NCBI GenBank assembly: GCA_025506515.1
Contig: CM046452.1
Location: forward strand, 40,271,518-40,335,517
Length of the DNA: 64,000 nt
Direction of reading: 5' to 3'
From: Flaveria trinervia
Taxonomy: Eukaryota; Streptophyta; Magnoliopsida; Asterales; Asteraceae
A model generated the notes under the pieces. It was not told the DNA's origin and did no database searches. It saw only the letters and a list, made by a program, of their open reading frames with translations. The position numbers and the translations under genes were made by a program. The stretch's first letter is position 1. Every line of letters begins with the position of its first letter. This document shows, piece after piece, positions 24,126-32,255 of the stretch.

Positions 24126-24310
24126 ATGAAAAATCACAATACTACTAAGTGCTATTTCAACAAGTACTGTCACATATGTGACATGAGAAATCATTTCACA
24201 GCGTATTGTTATTTTAACAAATACTGTACTTATTGTGATGAGAAGACTCACAATACTGCAAATTGTTATTTTAGAAAGAGATCACATACTAGAGGATTTG
24301 CCAATTGAAA
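24126..24310 (+). pseudogene. C2 tandem CCHC knuckles
   Basis: Two complete CX2CX4HX4C knuckles (CHICDMRNHFTAYC, CTYCDEKTHNTANC), preceded by the end of a third (NHNTTKCYFNKY), at a 20-residue period. Homologous in place and sequence to C1's three-knuckle block. Confidence 0.8.
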
Positions 24311-24739
24311 CATGACCAAAGGTTATGTTAATCCTCAATATATGAGAAATCAAACTGATGGATTTTAAAAATTAACTAATCAACCTTCTTTAGGTTTGAG
24401 GTCTTTTCAAAAGAACAATTATATGAGATCTAAACAAAATGTGCAAGAATAAGTCATACTAAGATCTATAAGAATGACTAATAAAAAGGTTAGTCATCAA
24501 TATGTGTCAAAAATTGATCAATCAAATGGTATGAATGTTCTCAAAAATAACTCAAACAATTTTCAAAACAATTTTTAAAACAAGATTGGTAAATTCATTA
24601 TGAATAAACCTAATTTGAATAATCTTCATTACAAACAAATTACCATTGTGGATAAATTTCGAAAACCCAAGACCATCTCGGCTTGGGTGGATATCTCAAC
24701 TTAATTTTCTTGTTGTGCAGGTACGCCCAAGAAGACCTC

Positions 24740-24945
24740 TTAATACATGGTATGTGGATAGTGGGTGTAGCCAGCATATGACAGGCAATCCTGCCTTCTT
24801 ACAAGATTTTAAGTTAAAGGATGGAACACATGTCGCCTTTGTTGGTGATGCTGGAGGATAAATAACAGGAGAAGGAACAATATCAAATGGGATAATAAGC
24901 TTTGACAAAGTCAACTTTTGTTCACAGTTGAACTTTACTCTTTTA
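24740..24945 (+). pseudogene. C2 protease fragment
   Basis: TWYVDSGCSQHMTGN carries the intact D-S-G, followed by DGTHVAFVGDAGG and FDKVNFCSQLNFTLL, where the protease ends and homology jumps to RNase H. Retropepsin-like, for Gag-Pol cleavage. Confidence 0.8.
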
Positions 24946-25360
24946 AGAAATTTAATCTTTTAAATTTCTTGGTCCCCGATTAGTCTCGTGGCAATGTAAG
25001 AAACAAACAAATGTCTCTATTTCAACTGTAGAAGCTGAGTACATTGCTGCATGAGCAGGATGTTCTCAAATCCTCTAGTTGCAAAATCAACTACTGGATT
25101 ATGGGTTCAATTTTCTTAAAACTCCTATTTACATTGATAACACTACTGCTATGTTCATTACAGCTAATCCTGTTCAACATTCAAAAACAAAAGATATCGA
25201 AATTCTATATCATTTTCTCAGAGATAAGTCTGAAAACAGGTTAATCATATTGATTCAAATTGCAACAAAAAAATAGTTGGCGGATCTATTTACTAAAGCC
25301 TTCCTACCAGGACGATTTGAGTATTTAGTGGAGTCAATTGGTCTTATTAATCATATGTGA
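24946..25360 (+). pseudogene. C2 RNase H joined directly to PR
   Basis: After about 20 nt of junction DNA the sequence resumes at FLVPD/RLVSWQCKKQTNVS-type RNase H, then EAEYIAA, LQNQLLDYGFNFLKTPIYIDN and LADLFTKAFLPGRFEYLV. A TAG at 25076-25078 replaces the expected TGG. About 3 kb of IN and RT is missing. AAATTT/CTTTTAA repeats at the junction suggest microhomology-mediated deletion. Confidence 0.85.
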
Positions 25361-25619
25361 ACTCTCTAAATCAAAAGATCATCATAAGTGATCCTCTCAA
25401 TGTTAATTGCCTGTTTGTATTTTGTGTCTGTGTGTTTTTTTTCTTAGAAAAACCAAATACAAAAGTATAAATCAAAACTCCAAAACTAGAGTCCTTTTCT
25501 ATTTGTCAGCTTGTTTTTAGAAAAGAATCTGTTTATGCAATATGTGAGAAATGATAGTACATTAATACTAATATGTTTAAGCAGTGTGCAGGTGAAGAAT
25601 TTTGAAAAACACAAGTGTT

Positions 25620-26130
25620 AGACTCATGAAAGTCAACTCAAAGTCAACTCATGCGCCTAAATAGTGTTCATACATCTAAATAGGAACATGGTGAACTTTC
25701 ACGAAATTATACAAGTGTTTGGGCATTTTTCATATTCCCATGCGCCCAAACAATTGCAATAAGTCCATGAGTTTAACCAAGTGTTTGGGAGTTTTACACA
25801 AAACCATGCGCCTAAATAGTGATAATAAGTCTGATTTAAAGCAAGTGTTGGACGTTTTAAATGTCTCATGCGTCTACAAAATGTTGATATATTTCAAGTT
25901 ACTAGTGTTAGACGTTTCAGGAACTTCATACGGCTGAACAGCGCAAATGCTCCTGAACAGTACAAAAGCGCCTAAACAGTGCTTATGTATCTGTACAGTG
26001 CTCATGCGACTGAACAGTTCTCACGCGTCTGACTTCATACGCACAAACAGTATTCATACGTCTCATTATTTTGTGAATTTTAGGGTTTCATACGCACAAA
26101 AAGCTCATGCGTCTAAAATTTCACTTAATA
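25620..26130 (+). repeat. C2 spacer motif region
   Basis: About 15 words such as CATGCGCCTAAATAGTG, AGTGTTTGGGCATTT, CATGCGACTGAACAG and CATACGCACAAACAG, spaced 25-40 nt. They resemble words in E0 (3025-3065) and S2. TTAATATATATTG at about 26125 follows the array, where other elements have the TATA-like box before ORF3; here no ORF3 follows. Confidence 0.7.
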
Positions 26131-26323
26131 TATATTGAACACTTACACTTGTTTCTCATTCACTCAAAATTTTCCAAAAACAAAAAGAACTTGGAGATTT
26201 CTTTGAGTGCTAAAGATAGAAGATAAAAGCTGAAGATGAAAGATAAAGCTGAAGGAAAGATAAAAAGAAGACAAGATTGAAGATTTTGAAGACCAAAGAC
26301 CATGTAAATCTTAGGAGGAGTAT

Positions 26324-26672
26324 TGTTAGTTCTCTAGAAAGATTAACATGTTGTCTTTATGTGTCTTTTTACTATTTGTAATATTATAGGGACTAGTTTT
26401 GTAATTTGTTAGTTCCTTGTGTTTCATTTTAAATAGCTTAGACTTGTAGCAGTTAGTGAGTGTGTGAAGCACAACAGTTTTAGAACTGATTTAGAACTGC
26501 TTACTTTCTTTGTAATTGTCTTTGTTTGATATTTTTGAAACTATGAATTTTGTTGATATCTTGCTTGATTTGATTACTTTGTTTGTATTTATTTGAATTG
26601 TGTTCATACATCATCACAGATTGGTACATTTGATCCTATCAAATGGTATCAGAGCTCCCATTGACCCTATCA
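26324..26672 (+). repeat. C2 3' LTR
   Basis: 349 bp and highly similar to 20592-20939, including the internal PBS-like copy. Preceded by the purine tract TTAGGAGGAG (26311-26320). Confidence 0.92.
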
Positions 26673-27053
26673 CGCATCTTTGCTTGTTCATCCGCATTGA
26701 CAAATACGGATGAGTTAACTTGATCAGCATTTCTTCACTTGATCATCCGCATTGGTTAATGCGGATGAACAAATACTTAAGCGCATTTGTTCGGTCATCC
26801 GCATTTATCAAATGTGGATGAGCAAAGTCTTGTCCACATTGATTCTTGGTCTTCCATATTTGTCAATGCGGAAGAACAAATACTTGTCCATATTTCTTTT
26901 ATGTCTTCCGCAATGACAAATGCGGAAGACTATACTTGGTTTTTCTTGAGCAGGATCTTCATCCGCATTTCTTCTTGGACTTATGGGATTCCATCAAAGC
27001 AATCATCAAATCACCCATTGAATTGGCATGTATGTTCCTTTCAGGGTGCAACA
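26673..27053 (-). repeat. C1 5' LTR, outer part
   Basis: Resumes after C2 with CGCATCTTTGC and follows 3722-4128 closely, including the hairpin array, ending GGGTGCAACA. The flank TGACT then leads back into E0's array. Confidence 0.9.
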
Positions 27054-28391
27054 TGACTAAACAAATACGGATGAACAAAGTTAATGCGGATGGACAAATG
27101 CGTATGAACATTGACATATGCGGATGAGTAAAGTCAATGCGGATGAGTAAAAGAAATGCGGATGAAAAAAAGGGAAATGCTGATGAACACTTAGTATATT
27201 TTCTGACTTTTGGGGAAAAAGTGAAATGTAGGCTTTGACTTGGGATGTTCCCGGGGGGTTCATGTAAGCTGACTTTTGAGATCATAGATGTTGTGATGGG
27301 CATGTATGATGATGTTATGATGTATGAATGATGCTTATGCATGATGGTATGTATGATGTATTTTATGTATGTATGATGATGTTGACTATGTATGATGATG
27401 TTACTTACATTGTTTGTTTATTTTCCCATGGCTTTACATTGAATGTTAATGAATGAAGTGAAAGTATTATGTAAAGTAAAGTGGAAGATAATGAAAAGAG
27501 GAACATGATGAATGAATACATGCATTAATGAACAAAGGAAAGTAAAGTAAGTCTTGCAAGCCTTGTATGTCGAAACACGCCCAATGAATGGTGTTAGTTC
27601 AATGGTGTGTAGGTTAGCTACCCTAGAAGGATGCCCACCGGGGTCCCTCTTTATGACCGACCATTTGTGTAGAACTTTTGTCACTTACCCTAGATATACT
27701 GGCCAGGCTGTTGTGCGCCATGACGGGGGGGGGGGGTCTATGATAGACCTTGGCCCAGTATCAGCTTTATGCATGATGACGGGTATAGCACATGACAATG
27801 GTACACCTGAATTTACCCTAGGTACTATGGCCAGGGTGTTGTGCGCCATGACGGAGGGTCTATGATAGACCTCGGCCCAGTACCAGCTTTATGCATGGCG
27901 GTAGGGTAAAGTTCATGGTTTTTGATGGAATGAAAAGAAGTAATGATGAACGTATGAATGAAAGAAAGAAAGCATGAATTAATGAAAGTTGAATGATGAA
28001 GATAATAATGATATTATCTATGTGTACATATGATATGTGATCACATGTAAAAGTAAAGAACGGTTTTAATGAAAGTAAAGTATGTTTTACTTAAAAGTAG
28101 AATTCACTCAGCAATGCTAACTTTTTATGCATTTTCTAGTTGGTGGGTGAGGGATGGCACGGGACGGCTACTTGGCTCTTTTGGATGGCATTCTTTTGTA
28201 TAATGTTTTTCCATTGTAATGCGAACGAATGATGTTTCGAAATAAATGATTGTATTAACTTGAAAAAGCATTATAATGAAATGAAAAGTTATTAATGTTT
28301 CGCTGCGATGTTTTATGAAAGTTAAATATAATTATATGTTTTATGTGCAATGATTGACCAGCTGTGAGCGTCCCGAGAACGGGGCCTTACA
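27054..28391 (+). repeat. E0 solo LTR, right part
   Basis: Resumes the ATGCGGATGA array after C1, then a GATGATG-rich stretch. A 129-bp tandem duplication follows (27688 and 27817) with GGTCTATGATAGACC and GTACTATGGCC...GGCCCAGTACC inverted repeats; the first copy holds a 12-G run (27725-27736). The last 300 bp parallels the end of S2 and closes with GGGGCCTTACA. Confidence 0.85.
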
Positions 28392-29508
28392 TGTCAATGT
28401 TGGACTATGTAACTAGATGAACTCTGGGAATCACAAATTAAAAAGGGTCACATCTTAGTTGACCAATTGGCTCTAAATTAAAAAGTATCACATCTGAGGT
28501 GATCAAATGATTCTCTGTTAAAAAGGTCATGTTTGAGATGATCATTGGTCATACTGTTATATATCATAAGTTAGATTTTGAGTGTAGAAAATGTATGAGG
28601 TCAAACTCATAAGTGTGAGCCAATCGCATGATTGAATCATAAGTATGAGCCAATCGCACGATTGAACCATAAGTATGAGCCAATCACACGATTGGACTAT
28701 GAGTATGGGTCAACCATGCGATTGGATCACAAGAATGAACCAATCATACGACTGGATGAAGGAATCCGAGCCAGTGCACGACTGAACCCCAGTCGCACGG
28801 ATGAATCATGCGTATGGGTCCAGTCATACGACTGAAACATAAAACTGTATAAAAGGTGGTCAATCGGTCGTATACCCTACCACCCTTCAAAAACTATTAA
28901 AAAACCACCTATACCCAGACACTCTGCCAAATTTTTAACTGTTGTGATTACTCTTCGAAAGTTATACCGATTGATTTCCAATTCATCTTCACTTATTTAG
29001 AAACTGAAATCGATACAAATGACTGGATTAATGATACACACAATGACCAAAAGTGTTAAACTCAAAGAACTGATACTATACTCTAAAATAGACCACTTAA
29101 AAGGACACAAATGTTGATTCAAATGATAATAAGTGCTATTTCGAGTCCCTGCGAACCTAATGAATCTAAACACGAAGTTTAATATAACGTTTTGACAAAG
29201 ATTTTGAGTTAGAGTGTCGAACAGAGCAAGATGCCAATAGACACTCCATATGAACCTTAGTCGCACGATTGAGCCAGCCACATGATTCAATCGCACGAGT
29301 GAATCAATCGGTGACTTAGTTGCACGTCTGACTCAACCGCATGGCAGAGGTTACGACTAAGTTCAGTCGTAGGCTCAATCGTACGACTGAACTCGGTCGC
29401 AGGCTCAATCGTAGGTTCAAATTGAACCAGTTGATAAAAATCAACTAAAATTCAATTTTTATCTCTTATGCACAAATCTAATGTATATGTTTCTTGTGTT
29501 GCAGCAAT
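28392..29508 (+). repeat. C6 element: spacer upstream of ORF3
   Basis: Noncoding. It starts with TCACATCTGAGGTGATCA-type repeats (28440-28560), also found in inverted orientation in the C4 spacer (32740-32840). An array of about eight 30-bp units follows (28600-28830; words GAGCCAATCGCACGATTG and CATAAGTATG), then TATAAAAGG (28848-28856). CTCTGCCAAATTTT is also shared with C4. More CAGTCG/CGACTG words lie at 29255-29420. It ends in TATGTTTCTTGTGTTGCAG, a good 3' splice site, at 29504. Confidence 0.7.
28848..28856 (+). promoter_or_regulatory. C6 TATA-like box after the spacer array
   Basis: TATAAAAGG about 20 nt after the last CATACGACTGAAAC word and 650 nt before ORF3. Same order as in the LTRs of this group. 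Confidence 0.45.
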
Positions 29509-29628
29509 ATGACTGAGAGATGGACTATGAGCACTAAGCACAACATTCATGCTCATCTGGATGCTACATCCCGGAACGCTTATGAGTTCACTAGGATCAT
29601 AGCCTTCATACATCGATCGAGGATCAAC
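29509..29628 (+). pseudogene. C6 ORF3, truncated N-terminus
   Basis: ATG 29509 gives MTERWTMSTKHNIHAHL, then RSRIN, and is cut after 40 codons by the LTR at 29629. It aligns without gaps to the C4 ORF3 start at 40586 (MADRWSINPKHNICAHL, RSRIH). That confirms both the start codon and the position of the acceptor four nt upstream. Confidence 0.75.
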
Positions 29629-31324
29629 TGTTAGGTCAATAACGCACCCGTTTGACCTCCAATCAAGCTAGCGCGACTAGCCCAGGCGGGGTATGTCAAA
29701 CCCAGTAGTACTACTCAGAATTACCTCACCACACATTACTAACGGTTCGAGAATGTAAGGACTTTTAAGTATGTTTGCACTAACGTAACAGGCGATAAAC
29801 AATAATACTAGAAACCATTTATAAATAAAGTTTGCATGTTTTCTCCCCCAAAAAGAAAGTAATGTAAAATAGGAGCCGTGAAGACTCACCTCGAATACGT
29901 TGCAACAAATAAGAGTAAGCACAAAGGATCGGGTTCAAATTAACCTGGGTTTCATTTAATATTAATTGAGATTAGATATTAGAAATTGAATTAATTATTT
30001 GTAGTAGAATGGTACGGTTCGCGATCACGGTTCAATTACGATGAGGGCTATCGGTATTTTTCATTCTCAAACAAGTACTACCATACACAAGCTCACACAA
30101 ACATAAAACTCAGTTATTCACGCACACTGGATCATACATGAAGGTATTGTTTACATATCTTTAATTATAAGAGTTTTTATAATAAAACTCATATGTCATA
30201 CATTTATTATAACTTCTCTAAATACAAATCTATACACTATTTTAAGATGAAACCACTTGGAGTTGTTCCAAGACTCATGGGGTAACTTCCCAAATCATTA
30301 AATTTAACCATAACTTTATCAAAATATAAATCATGTATCAAAACACTTGACTCTTTGTTTGCTGTCAAAAGGAACAGTTTTGACCTACCTTCACTAAAAA
30401 GACAATAACTTGAGTTCTACACGTCCAATTTAAGTGTGGTTGGGCTTTCTGGAAAATAGATTCCAAAATACACAATTTGGATCCAAGAAACGCAATGATT
30501 TGGTTTATTATCATTAAGTTACAACGTTCACAAGTTGGCTAACAGAATCTGCCAGAACACACACATAATATACATGCATTCATACACCCAAGTATACACA
30601 TATTCAAGCATTCATATTAACACACCCATATATAAAATATATGCAACCATCATTGTATACATTGCAGAACCCAAAACAAAACACACACATTCACCTTTAC
30701 ATAAATATATTCGCAGCTTACATGTATATATATATAAAGCGCAGCACACATGATTATATATACATACGTACACCACACGTTAGAACACACACACCCACAG
30801 CAGGAAACTATATATATACATACGTACACCCTCCCCCAACTGAACCCATAGTCGCGTACAAGAACCGAGACCGGATCGCACCATTGCGTATCGTGAAGAA
30901 AAGAACATAACAAGAAGAAGACCTACCACACCGGCTGCAACGATCAAGGCTCGCGGTTGGCGGAGACTTGCGATTGTCGAAGGAGTACGCGTAGCGAGGA
31001 AACAGGTGATGATTTTGTTGTGGTTGTGGCTCACGGTTTCGAAAACGGCAGGGTGAAAGTAGGGTTACGAGTGTTGAAGATGATTGATGAGTTTGGGTTG
31101 GTTATTTAAAGATAACTTAACCTTGTGAATTAACATAATGGTCCCTCTAGTTTATGTAGTTTGCACTTTAAAGTTAATTTTATTTAATTAGTTTGTAGTT
31201 AAGTAGTAAAATACTAATAACAACCATTATTCTTTTATAATAATAAAATTGATTAACTATAAAATAACGTAGAGATGTTAGATGATAAAAACGATGTTAA
31301 CCCACGAAGACTCGGGTTGTCACA
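29629..31324 (-). repeat. Gypsy-like LTR (G1)
   Basis: About 1.7 kb; the minus strand begins TGTGACAACCCGAG and ends CCTAACA. The stretch 29640-29930 (CCCAGTAGTACTAC, GAGAATGTAAGGACTTTT, CTCCCCCAAAAAG) parallels 62640-62880 in the G2 5' LTR, so both belong to related Ty3/Gypsy LTR families. It interrupts C6 ORF3. The flanks TCAAC and CTTTG do not match, so it is not a simple solo LTR. The right side continues into a leader and PBS. Confidence 0.7.
30540..30835. repeat. AC/TA-rich low-complexity DNA in G1
   Basis: Runs of CACACACA, TATATATA and ACACACCC. The ORFs here (Tyr/Ile/His-rich) are artefacts. Confidence 0.8.
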
Positions 31325-31516
31325 CTTTGACACAAAAGACGGTTTTTCTAGGAGCCCTAATCTGTCGTATAATGAAAAATAGAATCTTTAATGCCAGAAA
31401 ATGTCAAAAACACTTGTTGAAGCAAAGTGGTGACTCTTTTGATTAAAATGTAGGTTTTTGACCGCAAACCTAATTGAATCAAATGCAAAATCAAGAGCCA
31501 AGGCTCTGATACCACT
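31325..31516 (-). other. G1 leader and primer-binding site, internal region deleted
   Basis: The minus strand reads, from right: CCTAACA, AGTGGTATCAGAGCC (PBS at 31502-31514), 180 nt of leader, then directly the 3' LTR start. Gag-pol is missing. The 5' LTR that should lie to the right is replaced after TGTTAGG by the plus-strand C4 LTR. Confidence 0.6.
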
Positions 31517-31654
31517 TGTTAGGGACCGTGTATGTATGGAGTACTATTGGAGCATATATAGTCATATATAGTGTGTCCGCCGCTTGTTGATAGTCTAGGC
31601 TTAATGTAATACACCTGATATGTTGTAAACACATAAAACTGGGTCATTCGCAGG

Positions 31655-31875
31655 ATCATATGCAAATGAGACTCAGTCGTATGACTGAGCCATGCTAATA
31701 GACCAGTCATGTGACTGAGAGATGCGATTGGGACATTCGTAAGACTGAACCATAAGTATGGTCCAGTCGTACGATTGAACCATATGCATGGTCCAGTCGT
31801 ACAATTGAACCATATGTATGGTCTAGTCGTACAATTGAACCATACGCATGGTCCAATCGCACGAATGGGCCCAGT
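31655..31875. repeat. C4 LTR array of CAGTCGTACGATTG words
   Basis: About four 30-bp units: GAACCATAAGTATGGTCCAG followed by TCGTACGATT, with CCATACGCATGG variants. Both halves are near-palindromic (TCGTACGA; CCATATGCATGG). Upstream of the TATA box. Confidence 0.85.
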
Positions 31876-31898
31876 CGCATCTAATATGGGCCGAGGCC

Positions 31899-31906
31899 TA
31901 TATATA
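31899..31906 (+). promoter_or_regulatory. C4 LTR TATA box
   Basis: GCCTATATATACC just after the motif array and before a purine-rich leader, as expected for U3/R. Confidence 0.6.
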
Positions 31907-32172
31907 CCAATTTCAATGTGTAGAGAGATTCAGGAATAGAGAGGGAGTCTGCCCGGAGCCTAGGGCTGCCAGAGGAGAGGGGAGATCATGCTCGATCTCC
32001 CCTTGCCAAGAGTCTTGATTCTTATATTGTAATGAGCTTGTAATAGTTAGGTTTTATCAATGAAACCATTAAATTATAGTTCGCGTTATTTATTGTCTCT
32101 TGGTGTTTGCTGTTGTTTATCCTTCCGTCAAGAACATGCTCGGATGTAAACCGATGCAGCCAACTTCATAAT

Positions 32173-32184
32173 TGGTATCAGAGC
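32173..32184 (+). other. C4 primer-binding site
   Basis: TGGTATCAGAGC, an exact match to the tRNA-iMet complement, five nt after the LTR end. It is followed by only about 70 nt of leader before sequence belonging to the inverted spacer begins. Confidence 0.8.
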
Positions 32185-32255
32185 AATTGTGATAGAATTT
32201 TACCTGTATAATCACCAACGAAAGTCAAAATATGAAAATAAGCAAGATAATTGGG

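Larger units (their letters stand above)
20592..26672 (+). mobile_element. C2: deleted (non-autonomous) Copia element in C1's LTR
   Basis: LTRs 20592-20939 and 26324-26672, with TSD CTCAT/CGCAT; the intact target is CGCAT at about 3723-3727. Contents are PBS, a long leader with a MITE, gag, CCHC block, a protease fragment joined directly to RNase H, a spacer with motif repeats, and a polypurine tract. Integrase, reverse transcriptase and ORF3 are absent. It must have moved with proteins from another element, or the deletion followed insertion. Confidence 0.93.
3455..27053 (-). mobile_element. C1: large Copia retrotransposon with extra ORF, carrying nested insertions
   Basis: The 3' LTR is 3455-4128; the 5' LTR is 20281-20591 plus 26673-27053. 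Target flanks are CGACT (3450-3454) and TGACT (27054-27058). Minus-strand order is LTR, PBS, gag, CCHC linker, PR, IN, RT, RNase H, spacer, extra ORF, polypurine tract, LTR. With S2 (2.49 kb) and C2 (6.08 kb) removed it is about 15 kb, long for Copia because of the roughly 2.8-kb spacer and 3.9-kb ORF3. The order PR-IN-RT-RNase H defines Ty1/Copia; an additional ORF after pol recalls the SIRE/Maximus lineage. The coding capacity is decayed. Confidence 0.9.
31517..32168 (+). repeat. C4 5' LTR
   Basis: TGTTAGGGACC to CCAACTTCA, about 652 bp, oriented by the TATA box, a TTGTAATGAGCTTGTAATAG tail and the following PBS. It contains a four-unit array (31735-31870). No second copy is in the window, so borders rest on the TG start and the PBS. 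C4's 3' LTR is absent because G2 follows ORF3. Confidence 0.7.

Noticed and set aside
27725..27736. G12 run as a functional quadruplex
   Set aside because: Single homopolymer, absent from the second repeat unit; could be slippage or sequencing error. Kept only as a low-interest note.
28600..28830. Regular 30-bp repeats resembling a CRISPR array (also 43022-43265 and 6165-6560)
   Set aside because: Units are contiguous and degenerate with no unique spacers; the setting is plant LTR retroelements; no cas genes.
30535..31034. Several 60-89 codon ORFs
   Set aside because: Products of AC/TA low-complexity DNA in the G1 LTR.
29629..31324. Simple solo LTR
   Set aside because: The flanking pentamers TCAAC and CTTTG do not match, and a leader plus PBS adjoin the right end, so it is part of a deleted or recombined element.
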